Below are positions 7,807-15,534 of a DNA stretch of 64,000 nucleotides, one piece after another (the first letter of the stretch is position 1; each line of letters begins with the position of its first letter). The stretch is from Blastococcus sp. VKM Ac-2987 (lineage in GTDB: Bacteria; Actinomycetota; Actinomycetes; Mycobacteriales; Geodermatophilaceae). The DNA is taken from positions 114,530-178,529 of the forward strand of contig NZ_JAPVBG010000002.1 in NCBI RefSeq assembly GCF_026967805.1, written 5' to 3'. The position numbers and the translations under genes were made by a program. The notes beneath the pieces are model-generated. The model was not told where the DNA came from, did not search any database, and worked only from the letters and a program-made list of their open reading frames with translations.

Positions 7807-8547
7807 TCAGCGCCCTCCCACGGAGACCTCGAACTCGACCTGGCTGACGTCCGGTCGCAGCCGGGAGAAGCTGTGCACCAGCGGCCGCCCGTCGCTGTCC
7901 CGCACGGTGGTCCGCACCACCAGCAGCGGGGAACCGGCCACCACGTTGAGCAGGTCGGCCTCCTCGGGCGCGGCGGTCCCGACGTCGACGACGATCCGCG
8001 CGTGAGCCAGGTCGGCGGAGTACTCCCGCCGGAGGAACTCGTAGAGCGACCCCTCGCCGAAGTCCGCCTCCGCGGCCCGCGGGTAGAGCTCGGCGGGCAG
8101 GAAGCTGTGCGCCACGTGGTTGGGCGTGCCGTCGACGCTGCGCAGCCGGACCAGCTCCACCACGTCGGCAGCGGGCTCCAGCTTGAGCTCCGGGACCACC
8201 GGAGCCGGCACCGGCACGATCCGCTGGGTGAGGACCGTGGTCCCGACCTGGGCACCCTGCTCGGTCATGACCGAGTTGAACCCGGCGATGCGGTGCACGA
8301 AGCTCTCGCGGTACTCGTGCCGGATGGCCGGGCGGGTCACATAGGTGCCCCGGCCCTGCTCGCGGACGAGGTGGCCGTCGGCGACCAGGCCGTCCACGGC
8401 GCGGCGCAGCGTGATGCGGCTGACCCCGTACTCGGCGCAGAGCACCGGCTCGGGCGGCAGGAGGGTCAGCTCCGGCAGTGCGGCCACGCGGCGGCGGAGA
8501 TGCTCCCGGACCGACAGGTACTTCGGTCCGTACACGGGGCTGGCCAC
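7807..8547 (-). CDS. GntR/HutC-family transcriptional regulator with UTRA domain
   Basis: The protein is 246 residues long from the chosen GTG. The N-terminal winged helix is clear: YLSVREHLRRRVAAL, then LCAEYGVSRITLRRAVDGLV, then HLVREQGRGTYV. The rest is a UTRA effector-binding domain of the HutC subfamily (conserved FLPAELYP and LLVVRTTVRDSDGRPLVHS). I chose the GTG at 8547 because it places the first helix at the usual distance; ATG 8586 and GTG 8631 are in-frame alternatives without better ribosome-binding sites. Two abutting palindromes just upstream (8561-8578) may be its own operator. It is followed by the SRPBCC gene and is divergent from a TetR gene. Confidence 0.82.
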   Translation of the reverse strand: MASPVYGPKYLSVREHLRRRVAALPELTLLPPEPVLCAEYGVSRITLRRAVDGLVADGHLVREQGRGTYVTRPAIRHEYRESFVHRIAGFNSVMTEQGAQVGTTVLTQRIVPVPAPVVPELKLEPAADVVELVRLRSVDGTPNHVAHSFLPAELYPRAAEADFGEGSLYEFLRREYSADLAHARIVVDVGTAAPEEADLLNVVAGSPLLVVRTTVRDSDGRPLVHSFSRLRPDVSQVEFEVSVGGR

Positions 8548-8560
8548 GGGACAAAGGTAC

Positions 8561-8578
8561 TGCCCGGGCAGACGTCTG
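8561..8578. promoter_or_regulatory. Overlapping palindromes, candidate operator
   Basis: Two 10-bp perfect palindromes, tgcccgggca (8561-8570) and cagacgtctg (8569-8578), share two bases. A related agacgtca lies at 8595-8602. They sit between the divergent GntR and TetR genes. Operator function is inferred from position only. Confidence 0.35.
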
Positions 8579-8696
8579 GTCGTCATGTCGTATGAGACGT
8601 CACATCCGAACGGGTCCGGGACGGGCGGCACGCCACGGAGAGATGACAGCCGGGGCCGGGTGGCACGGATCCGGGCCGGGGGTCGAAGATCAGCCG

Positions 8697-9269
8697 GTGA
8701 CCGATGCTCCGGACTGGCGAAGGCGCAGGTGGGAGGCCACCCACGAGCGGATCTTCACCGCCGCCGTGGGGTTGTTCGAGGAGCTCGGTTTCGACCAGGT
8801 GAGCGTCGGCGCCATCGCCACGGCGTCCGGCGTGTCCGTGCCGACCTTCTACGCGCACTACCCGAGCAAGGAACACCTCGTCATGCGGCTCACGGCACCG
8901 GAGCAGGTGGCCGCGCTCATCGCCGCCCAGCCGCTCACGCTCCCCCTGGCAGCGCGCATCCGCCGGGCCGCGGTCAGCTCGCTCGACGGCGTCGACGGCG
9001 AGCACCGCGCGCAGCTGCACGCCCGCTGGCAGATCATCGCCGGCAGCCCCGCGCTGCGGCACCGGGCCGGCGAGTTCGACCGGATCACCGCGACCATGGT
9101 CGCCGAGGCGCTCGCCGACGGCGGCCCTCCGCGCACGGTCGACCTGGTGGTGGCCAGCGCCTACATGGCCGCCTACACGACCGGCCTGCTCGCCTGGGCC
9201 GACAGCGGCGACGCAACCTCCCTCGAGGAGTGCGTCCAGGCGGCCTTCGACGCCCTCGAGCAGGCCTGA
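8697..9269 (+). CDS. TetR-family transcriptional regulator
   Basis: The protein is 190 residues long from GTG 8697. The N-terminal helix-turn-helix is typical: RIFTAAVGLFEELGFDQVSV, then AIATASGVSVPTFYAHYPSK. The C-terminal ligand-binding half is short, with no recognisable subfamily. The start is not certain: an ATG at 8642 would add 18 residues but is too close to its GGAGAG. It is divergent from the GntR gene and shares the palindrome-bearing region. It converges on the phosphoesterase gene, with three bases between stops. Target genes and inducer are unknown. Confidence 0.85.
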   Translation: MTDAPDWRRRRWEATHERIFTAAVGLFEELGFDQVSVGAIATASGVSVPTFYAHYPSKEHLVMRLTAPEQVAALIAAQPLTLPLAARIRRAAVSSLDGVDGEHRAQLHARWQIIAGSPALRHRAGEFDRITATMVAEALADGGPPRTVDLVVASAYMAAYTTGLLAWADSGDATSLEECVQAAFDALEQA

Positions 9270-9272
9270 CCG

Positions 9273-10649
9273 TCAGCTCCGCGGCGCCCGCAGCTCCACG
9301 ACCGTGACCTCCGGCCGCGCCCCGATCCGCATCGGCGGCCCCCAGTACCCGGCTCCCGAGGTGACGTACAGCTGGGTGTCCCCGTGCCGGGAGAGACCCT
9401 CCACCGCCGGCTGGTCCAGCCGCACGGCGTAGTCGAAGGGCCACAGCTGCCCGCCGTGGGTGTGCCCGGACAGCTGCAGGCCCACCCCGGCGGCCGCCGC
9501 CTGCTGCACCTGCACCGGCTGGTGCGCCAGCAGCACCACCGGGGTGGCGTCGTCCCGCCCGTCCAGGGCGGCGTCGAGGTCGGCGCCGTGGCCCGGCAGC
9601 CCGGAGGCCGCCGCCGTCCGGTCGTCGATGCCGGCGAGGTCGAAGGACGCGCCGCCGCGGCGGATGGCCACCCGCTCGTTCCGGAGCACGTCCACGCCGA
9701 GGGTCGGCAGGTGGCGCAGCCAGGCCCGGGTGTCGACGAAGTACTCGTGGTTGCCGGTGACGAAGTAGACGCCCTGCTCGCTCACCAGGTCGGCCAGCGG
9801 CGCGACGTCCTCGCGGAGGTCGTCGACGTCGCCGTCGACCAGGTCGCCGACGATCGCCACCACGTCGGGTCGCTGCTCGTTGACGATCTCGACCACCCGC
9901 TCGAAGCGCCGGCCGCCGTAGGTGGCCGAGAGGTGGCCGTCGGAGAAGGTGACGACGCGCAGGCCGTCCAGCGCCGGGTCCAGCCCCTGCAGCGTCACCG
10001 GGACCCGCCGGACCACCGGCGCCGAGTTGGCGAAGTACGCCCCCGTCCCGGCCGTGCCGAGCGCCACCGCCCCCGCGGTCACCGCCAGCCCCCGGGCCAG
10101 GAAGAGCCGCCGGGGGAGGCCCGGGTCGGCGCCGGGGGCGGCAGCCCCGTCGTCCGCAACGTCACCGGTCCTGACCTCGGCGATGACACCGGCCGTGACA
10201 CTGCCGTCCTCCCGGACAGCACCGCCACCAGGTGCCGTCCCCCCGTCGGGCGGAGCCGCTGCGTCGTCCCTGCGCGAACCCCTCCGGGGCCCGCTCGGGA
10301 CGAGCGTGCCCTCCTTGCGCCTGATCAGGGCGTTCCCGACCAGGCGGACCGGCTCGAGCGCCAGCAGGGCGACGACGGCGTAGAGCGCGATGCCGAGCCA
10401 GCTGTACCCGACCCAGCTCAGCGGGGTGAGGGCGTCCTGGGGAAGGGCGCCGCGCAGCGTGACCGCCAGGACCGGCAGCACCGCGAGGACGGCGGTGAGC
10501 GCCGTCAGCCGGCGGCGCAGCCGGCCCGGCCGCGTGGTCCCGCGGACCAGGCGCAGCCACAGGTAGGCGTGCAGCAGCCCCACGGCCAGCAGGACCACCG
10601 TCCCGAAGCCCAGCAGACCGATGAGGGACAGGGCAGGCCTCCGGAGCAC
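9273..10649 (-). CDS. Membrane-anchored metallophosphoesterase
   Basis: The protein is 458 residues long. The N-terminus has about three transmembrane helices (LIGLLGFGTVVLLAVGLL; a second around LTALTAVLAVLPVLAV; a third around YSWLGIALYAVVALLAL). A charged disordered linker follows, then a fourth hydrophobic segment preceded by RRLF. The C-terminal calcineurin-like domain carries VVTFSDGHL, VGDLVDGD, TGNHEYF, LLAHQP and SGHTHGGQLWP, a complete set of dinuclear metal ligands, as in YkuE/YaeI-type enzymes. The catalytic domain is expected outside the membrane. The substrate may be a phospholipid or a nucleotide and is unknown. The start GTG has no visible ribosome-binding site. Confidence 0.87.
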   Translation of the reverse strand: MLRRPALSLIGLLGFGTVVLLAVGLLHAYLWLRLVRGTTRPGRLRRRLTALTAVLAVLPVLAVTLRGALPQDALTPLSWVGYSWLGIALYAVVALLALEPVRLVGNALIRRKEGTLVPSGPRRGSRRDDAAAPPDGGTAPGGGAVREDGSVTAGVIAEVRTGDVADDGAAAPGADPGLPRRLFLARGLAVTAGAVALGTAGTGAYFANSAPVVRRVPVTLQGLDPALDGLRVVTFSDGHLSATYGGRRFERVVEIVNEQRPDVVAIVGDLVDGDVDDLREDVAPLADLVSEQGVYFVTGNHEYFVDTRAWLRHLPTLGVDVLRNERVAIRRGGASFDLAGIDDRTAAASGLPGHGADLDAALDGRDDATPVVLLAHQPVQVQQAAAAGVGLQLSGHTHGGQLWPFDYAVRLDQPAVEGLSRHGDTQLYVTSGAGYWGPPMRIGARPEVTVVELRAPRS

Positions 10650-10731
10650 GCGAACGGGTGGGGCGTCGGCGCGGTGTGCGCCGGTGCAGAGGGGAGACGA
10701 CGGAGAGCTGCGCCGCGTTCCCGTCGGGCGG

Positions 10732-11358
10732 TCAGCCGGCGATGCCCAGCCTGGACGACAGCGCGAACGCCAGCTTCGAGGCGCGCGGGGACGGGCGGGC
10801 GCCCGCGGCCACCAGGACCTCGCCCACGGCACCCAGCAGGGGCTCCTCCCCCTCCACCAGCTCCACCTCCACCTCCCGCCAGGAGCGCACCTCCGGGGTC
10901 CCGCCCCGGGCTGCGGCCCGCACGGTCGCCGTCACGGTGTCGTCGGCGACCTCGGCCAGAGCCCGGCCCCGGGCGTCCCGGAGGACGGTGACCACCCGCC
11001 GGGTGCGCATGGTCACGACCGGCTCCGGCACCTCGCCCGCCAGGAGGCCGGCGACCGCGTCCAGCAGCTCAGCGGGAGCGCTGCCGGCGCCGTCGTCCAG
11101 CGGCAGGTGCAGCTCCCGGCGGGCGGCGCCGGCGGGCAGCTTGAGGTGCCAGCCCGCGTCGGGCCCGCCGGTGCGGCGGCGCAGGGTGACCCGGCCGCGG
11201 ACCAGCCGCAGCCCGGGGGTGTCGTGGTAGACCGCCTCCAGCTCGTGCGCCTCCGGCGGGTCGGCGGCGGCGACGCCGGGGACCGCCTCGAGCGGGGGCA
11301 GGGCGAACGCCTCGTCGACGTCGAACTTGCGCTCGACCTCCAGCTGCTCGGTGACCAC
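10732..11358 (-). CDS. CYTH-domain protein (triphosphate tunnel enzyme)
   Basis: The protein is 208 residues long. Near the N-terminus the motif LEVERKF gives the ExExK signature of CYTH/triphosphate-tunnel proteins. Further basic and acidic strand motifs follow (VTLRRRTGG, WHLKLPAG, TRRVVTVLRD, EVEVELVEGEEP). These enzymes hydrolyse inorganic triphosphate or thiamine triphosphate, or make cAMP. Without a CHAD domain and in this family branch, inorganic triphosphatase activity is the best guess. The GTG start faces the exonuclease-fold gene at 11422, so the two share a short divergent promoter region of about 60 bp. Confidence 0.82.
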   Translation of the reverse strand: MVTEQLEVERKFDVDEAFALPPLEAVPGVAAADPPEAHELEAVYHDTPGLRLVRGRVTLRRRTGGPDAGWHLKLPAGAARRELHLPLDDGAGSAPAELLDAVAGLLAGEVPEPVVTMRTRRVVTVLRDARGRALAEVADDTVTATVRAAARGGTPEVRSWREVEVELVEGEEPLLGAVGEVLVAAGARPSPRASKLAFALSSRLGIAG

Positions 11359-11421
11359 GGACCCGACCGTAGGGCAGCCGGCGGTCGGCGGCTCCTGCGC
11401 CCGCTGGCTACCGTGACCACC

Positions 11422-12387
11422 ATGCCCCCGACGCGCCCCGAGCAGCGGTGGGCGGTGGCGGCGGCGCTGCCGTGGGCGGTCTGGGCGGCCGTGCGCGGCA
11501 CCGGCACCGAGCGCGGCTTCCCGCTCGTGCCAGCGCTGGCCTTCACCCCGTACGCGGCCGCCACCGCCGTGCTCCCGCTGGCCGCCGCCGTGCGGGCCCG
11601 CTCGCTGACCGGCGCCCTGCTGTCCGCCGCCGCCGGCGCCTCGCTCGGGGTGGCGGTCCGGGCCGCGCGGGGCGAGCCGCCGGCCGGACCGGCCCCGGCG
11701 GGCACCCGCCTGCGGATCGCCACCGTCAGCCTGCGGCTGGGCCTGGTCCCCGCCGAACCGGTCGTCGAGTTCGTGCGCGAGCACGACGTCGACGTCCTGG
11801 CGGTGCAGGAGCTCACCCCGGACGCCCAGCGGCGCCTCGCCGCGGCCGGCCTGGACCGGGCGCTCCCGCACGCCCACGTCGTCCCGGCGCGGCCGGGCAG
11901 CGTCGCCTCCGCGTCCGGCGCCGTCTGGAGCCGGTGGCCGATCACCGGCCGCGGGCTGCTGCCCGGCGGCTTCGAGCAGCCGACGGTCCGGCTGCCCGGC
12001 GGCGCCGGGCCCGACGTGGAGGTCGGCGCCGTCCACACCCGGCCCCCGTCGACCTCCCCGGCCGCCGTCCGCGGCTGGGCCGAGGACCTCGCCGACCTGC
12101 CGGCGCCCGACCCGTCGGTGCTGCGCGTGCTGGCCGGCGACTTCAACGCCACCCACGACCACGCCGCGCTGCGCGCGGTGCTGCGCCAGGGGTACCGGGA
12201 CGCCGCCCGGGCGGTGGGCCGGGGCCGCGCGTGGACCTGGCGCCCGCTGCGCCTCCGCCTCCCGCGGCTGGTGCTGGACCACGTCCTGGTCGACCCGCGC
12301 CTCGCCGTCACCGGCTGCGCGACGGTGCCGGTGACGGGCAGCGACCACCGGTCCCTGGTCGTCGATCTGGTGCTGCCGCGCGGCTGA
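11422..12387 (+). CDS. Endonuclease/exonuclease/phosphatase-fold membrane protein
   Basis: The protein is 321 residues long. Residues 1 to about 85 contain two or three hydrophobic segments. The C-terminal EEP domain reads RIATVSLRLG, VLAVQELTPDA (catalytic Glu), AVHTRPPS, LAGDFNATHDH and finally GSDHRSLVVDL (catalytic Asp-His). This arrangement is common in actinobacterial membrane-anchored phosphodiesterases of unknown substrate. The ATG at 11422 lacks a strong ribosome-binding site and is close to the divergent CYTH gene. A phosphatase or sphingomyelinase-like role is more likely than nuclease activity, but this is inference. Confidence 0.85.
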   Translation: MPPTRPEQRWAVAAALPWAVWAAVRGTGTERGFPLVPALAFTPYAAATAVLPLAAAVRARSLTGALLSAAAGASLGVAVRAARGEPPAGPAPAGTRLRIATVSLRLGLVPAEPVVEFVREHDVDVLAVQELTPDAQRRLAAAGLDRALPHAHVVPARPGSVASASGAVWSRWPITGRGLLPGGFEQPTVRLPGGAGPDVEVGAVHTRPPSTSPAAVRGWAEDLADLPAPDPSVLRVLAGDFNATHDHAALRAVLRQGYRDAARAVGRGRAWTWRPLRLRLPRLVLDHVLVDPRLAVTGCATVPVTGSDHRSLVVDLVLPRG

Positions 12388-12475
12388 CCTCGGGCGCGAT
12401 GTTCACCGACGCCCTCCGCTGGGCAGGCCTGAGGGCGTGGCGCGCCCCGAGCGCCGCACGGAGGGGAGCCGACCC

Positions 12476-13279
12476 ATGTTGAGCGAGCGCGAGGTGTCCG
12501 CCGCCATCGGCAGCACCGCCTACGGCGACGGTGGCGACAAGCTGGGCACCGTCGAACACTTCTTCGTCGACGACCGGACGGGGGAGCCGACCTGGGTGGC
12601 GGTCACCACCGGCATGTTCGGCACCCGGCACTCGATCGTGCCGGCCGGTCAGGCGACCTGGGACGACGGACGGCTGCAGCTGCCGGTCAGCGCCGACGCC
12701 GTCAAGAACGCCCCGTCGGTCGGCGGCAACCACCTCGACCCGGGCGAGGAGGCCGAGCTGCGCCGCCACTACGGCATCGATGCCGCCAACGGCGAGGGAC
12801 GCCACCGGAGCCCCGACCCGGTGACGCCGATCGCGGACGCCCCACCGGCCGGGCCCACCGACACGGCCGGCGGCACCGACGGCGCCATGACCCGCAGCGA
12901 GGAGCAGCTGCGGATCGGCACCGAGCAGGTGGCCACGCGCCGCGTCCGCCTGGTGAAGTACGTCGTCACCGAGGAGGTGCAGGTCACCGTGCCGATCCGG
13001 CGCGAGGAGATCCGCCTCGAGGAGATCCCGGTAGGAGCGGACGACACCACCGGCGGGGTGGACGCCGGCGAGTCGCTGGTCCCGGACGGCACGACGGCCG
13101 GCCCCGGGCTCCCGGGCGAGATCATCCTGCACACCGAGCGGCCGCTGATCAGCCTCGAGGTCGTGCCCACCGAGCGGGTGCGGCTGCGCACCGAGCTGGT
13201 CGAGGGGCAGGAGACCGTCACCGAGCAGATCCAGCGCGAGCAGGTCGTCGTCGACCAGGACGGCACCGAGCGGCGCTGA
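12476..13279 (+). CDS. PRC-barrel and DUF2382 (YsnF/AvaK) stress-type protein
   Basis: The protein is 267 residues long. Residues about 8-85 form a PRC-barrel (STAYGDGGDKLGTVEHFFVD ... WVAVTTGMFGTRHSIVP). After a disordered linker, residues about 155-265 are a DUF2382/YsnF domain with the repeating E-E-L-R and E-x-V motifs (LRIGTEQVATRRVRLVKYVV, EEVQVTVPIRREEIRLEEI and a later ERVRLRTELVEGQETVTEQI). The ATG start follows GGAGGGGAG. The fusion is frequent in desiccation- and radiation-tolerant actinobacteria, where it is regarded as a general stress protein. The biochemical role is unknown. It converges with the nitrilase gene. Confidence 0.88.
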   Translation: MLSEREVSAAIGSTAYGDGGDKLGTVEHFFVDDRTGEPTWVAVTTGMFGTRHSIVPAGQATWDDGRLQLPVSADAVKNAPSVGGNHLDPGEEAELRRHYGIDAANGEGRHRSPDPVTPIADAPPAGPTDTAGGTDGAMTRSEEQLRIGTEQVATRRVRLVKYVVTEEVQVTVPIRREEIRLEEIPVGADDTTGGVDAGESLVPDGTTAGPGLPGEIILHTERPLISLEVVPTERVRLRTELVEGQETVTEQIQREQVVVDQDGTERR

Positions 13280-13292
13280 GCGGCCGGCCCGG

Positions 13293-14066
13293 TCAGCCGC
13301 GCCGGTCGGGGAGGAAGCGCAGCCGGTCGCGGGTCGCCGTCACCTCCGCGGGGTCGACGTCGGCCAGCACGAGGGTCTCGGTGCCCGCGGCCGTGGCCAG
13401 CAGCTCCCCCATGGGGCTGACGACCCGGCTGTCACCGGTGTGCTCGGTGCCGTCGCCGGCGGTGCCCACCCGGTTGCAGCCCACGACGTAGGCCTGGTTC
13501 TCGATGGCCCGGGCCTGCAGCAGCGTCTGCCAGTGCAGCCGGCGGGCGGCCGGCCAGTTGGCCACCACCACGTAGAGGTCGGTGCCCGGCGCCGCCCGCC
13601 AGAAGACGTCGGCGAAGCGCAGGTCGTAGCAGACGAACGGGGTCACCCGCAGGTCGCCGATCTCCACGGTCACCGGCCCGTCGCCGGCCCGGAAGCGCTC
13701 GTGCTCGCCGCCGTGGGTGAACGGGTGCAGCTTGCGGTAGCGGTGGGTGGTGCCGTCCGGACCGGCCAGGACGAACGAGTTGTAGGGCAGCGCCGCCTCT
13801 CCCCCGCCGTCGTCGGCGATCTCCGGGCAGCTGCCGCCCACCCACACCCCGTGCTCGGCCGCCTGAGCGGCGAGGAACCGGGCCGACGGGCCGTCCTCGG
13901 GCTCCCCGATGCCCGGCGTCATCGAGAAGCCGGTGGAGAACGTCTCGGTGAGGAGCACCAGCTCCGCACCGGCGGCCGCCGCCCGGCCGACCTGCGGGGC
14001 GAGCCGGGCGAAGTTGGCCTCCCGGTCCTCCCAGACGATGTCGTGCTGCACCGCCGCGACCTTCAT
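13293..14066 (-). CDS. Carbon-nitrogen hydrolase, probable omega-amidase
   Basis: The protein is 257 residues long. The nitrilase catalytic triad is visible as Glu41 (LLTETFSTGF), Lys112 (YRKLHPF) and Cys146 (FVCYDLRF). The FSTGF and FVCYDLRFAD signatures fit YafV/Nit2-type omega-amidases, which hydrolyse alpha-ketoglutaramate to alpha-ketoglutarate. The ATG start overlaps the stop of the upstream aminotransferase (ATGA), indicating translational coupling. Together they match the glutamine transaminase/omega-amidase pair that helps recycle methionine from its keto acid. Acting on another monoamide of a dicarboxylate is possible. Confidence 0.87.
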   Translation of the reverse strand: MKVAAVQHDIVWEDREANFARLAPQVGRAAAAGAELVLLTETFSTGFSMTPGIGEPEDGPSARFLAAQAAEHGVWVGGSCPEIADDGGGEAALPYNSFVLAGPDGTTHRYRKLHPFTHGGEHERFRAGDGPVTVEIGDLRVTPFVCYDLRFADVFWRAAPGTDLYVVVANWPAARRLHWQTLLQARAIENQAYVVGCNRVGTAGDGTEHTGDSRVVSPMGELLATAAGTETLVLADVDPAEVTATRDRLRFLPDRRG

Positions 14067-15256
14067 CCCAGCCTCCTCAACCGCTCGACCGCCTCGGCGA
14101 GCACCGCATCGCTCTTGCAGAACGCGAACCGCACCAGGTGCCGCCCCAGGGAGGCGTGCGCCGGTGTGTAGAAGACCACGGTGGGGATGGCCACCAGGCC
14201 GGCGCGCTCCGGCAGCTCCCGGCAGAACGCCAGCCCGTCCCCGTCCGGCCGGACCCCGCGGACGTCCACCGTGGCGAAGTAGGTGGCCTCCGGGCTGATC
14301 ACCGGCAGACCGGCGTCCCGCAGCCCCTGGACCAGCACGTCCCGACGGGCCTGCAGGTCGCGGGCGACGCCGGTGAAGTAGGCGTCGGGCAGCCGCAGCC
14401 CGGCGGCCACCGCGGGCTGGAACGGCCCGGCGTTGACGTAGGTGAGGAACTGCTTGGCGGTGCGGACGGCGGCGACCAGGGGCGCCGGGCCGCAGACCCA
14501 GCCCACCTTCCAGCCGGTGACGTCGAAGGTCTTGCCCGCGCTGGAGACGACGAGGGTGCGCTCGCGCATGCCCGGCAGGGTGGCCGGGGAGACGTGCCGG
14601 GCGCCGTCGAACACCAGGTGCTCGTACACCTCGTCGGTGACCACCAGGAGGTCGTGGGTGGTGGCCAGCTCGGCGAGCACCGCCAGCTCGGCGGCCGTCA
14701 GCACCGTGCCGGTGGGGTTGTGCGGCGAGTTGACCAGCAGGATGCGGGTGCGCGGCGTGACGGCGGCGCGCAGCTCGGCCTCGTCGAAGGTCCACCGGCC
14801 CGGCCGGTCGGGGGAGGACCCGGCAGGCGGGTGCAGCGGAACCGGCCGGACCACGCCGCCGGCCATGGCCACCGACGCGCTGTAGCTGTCGTAGATCGGC
14901 TCGAAGAGGACGACCTCGTCACCGGGCTCGAGCAGCGCCAGCATGGCCGCGGCGAGCGCCTCGGTGGCGCCCGCGGTCACCAGCACCTCGGTGTCCGGGT
15001 CGTAGGCCAGCCCGGAGAAGCGCTGCTGGTGCTCGGCGACGGCGGCCCGCAGCTCGGGGATGCCCGGGCCGGGCGGGTACTGGTCGGCGCCGGTGCCGAT
15101 CGCGGCCCGGGCGACGTCGAGCACCTCGGGTGGGCCCGGGTAGTCGGGGAAGCCCTGGCCGAGGTTGAGCGAGCCGGTCGCGACCGCGAGCGCGCTCATC
15201 TCGGCGAAGACCGTCGTCCCGAAGCCGTGCAGCCGGGACGCTAGTGGATCCCGCAC
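14063..15256 (-). CDS. Class I PLP aminotransferase (glutamine transaminase K/MtnE-like)
   Basis: The protein is 397 residues long. It is a fold-type I aminotransferase: NLGQGFPDYPGP near the start, LVNSPHNPTG (about 174-183), VVTDEVYEHLVFDG (about 206-219) and the PLP lysine K242 in SSAGKTFDVTGWK. These match the kynurenine/glutamine-phenylpyruvate transaminase branch. The GTG at 15256 is preferred over a longer frame because GGGGAGGAG lies just upstream and because the extension would only translate a parS-like palindrome. The gene overlaps the omega-amidase gene downstream. The pair probably transaminates keto acids, such as that of methionine, with glutamine and then removes ketoglutaramate. 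Confidence 0.87.
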   Translation of the reverse strand: MRDPLASRLHGFGTTVFAEMSALAVATGSLNLGQGFPDYPGPPEVLDVARAAIGTGADQYPPGPGIPELRAAVAEHQQRFSGLAYDPDTEVLVTAGATEALAAAMLALLEPGDEVVLFEPIYDSYSASVAMAGGVVRPVPLHPPAGSSPDRPGRWTFDEAELRAAVTPRTRILLVNSPHNPTGTVLTAAELAVLAELATTHDLLVVTDEVYEHLVFDGARHVSPATLPGMRERTLVVSSAGKTFDVTGWKVGWVCGPAPLVAAVRTAKQFLTYVNAGPFQPAVAAGLRLPDAYFTGVARDLQARRDVLVQGLRDAGLPVISPEATYFATVDVRGVRPDGDGLAFCRELPERAGLVAIPTVVFYTPAHASLGRHLVRFAFCKSDAVLAEAVERLRRLG

Positions 15257-15273
15257 CGTGCTCCTCCCCGCTC

Positions 15274-15287
15274 GTTCCACGTGGAAC
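15274..15287. other. parS: parS-like centromere site
   Basis: A perfect 14-bp palindrome GTTCCACGTGGAAC matches the actinobacterial ParB-binding consensus. It lies in the 57-bp gap between the S4-domain gene and the aminotransferase start, outside coding sequence. Confidence 0.85.
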
Positions 15288-15313
15288 CGCTGTGCCGCTC
15301 CCACGTTCGCCGG

Positions 15314-15529
15314 TCAGCCGATCCGGATGTCCTCGGTGCCGTCGATGGCGACGACGTCGCCGGAGCGCAGCTGCCGCCCCCGGCGCTCCTCCGGCTCCCC
15401 GTTGACGGTCACCGCCCCGGAGAGCAGGACGTCCTTCACCTGGGCGCCGGTGGGGACGGCGTCGACGAGCTTCAGCAGCTGGCCGAGCCGGATGCTGTCC
15501 TCGCCGGGCCGCAGGTCGATGGTGCGCAC
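15314..15529 (-). CDS. S4-like RNA-binding domain protein
   Basis: The protein is 71 residues long. It consists of little more than an S4 fold: IRLGQLLKLVDAVPTGAQ, then KDVLLSGAVTVNGEPEERRG, then LRSGDVVAIDG. Single-domain S4 proteins (YbcJ/YaaA type) bind structured RNA, mainly around ribosomes. The gene lies five bases downstream of the MOSC gene stop on the same strand and is probably the last gene of that unit. Its specific RNA partner is unknown. Confidence 0.82.
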   Translation of the reverse strand: MRTIDLRPGEDSIRLGQLLKLVDAVPTGAQVKDVLLSGAVTVNGEPEERRGRQLRSGDVVAIDGTEDIRIG

Positions 15530-15534
15530 GGTGC

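Noticed and set aside
8478..8696. N-terminal extension of the TetR frame
   Set aside because: It crosses the divergent GntR start and the palindromes, and the first recognisable helix begins only after 8697.
15257..15304. Longer aminotransferase N-terminus starting at 15304
   Set aside because: It would translate the parS palindrome and bypass a strong GGGGAGGAG just before GTG 15256.
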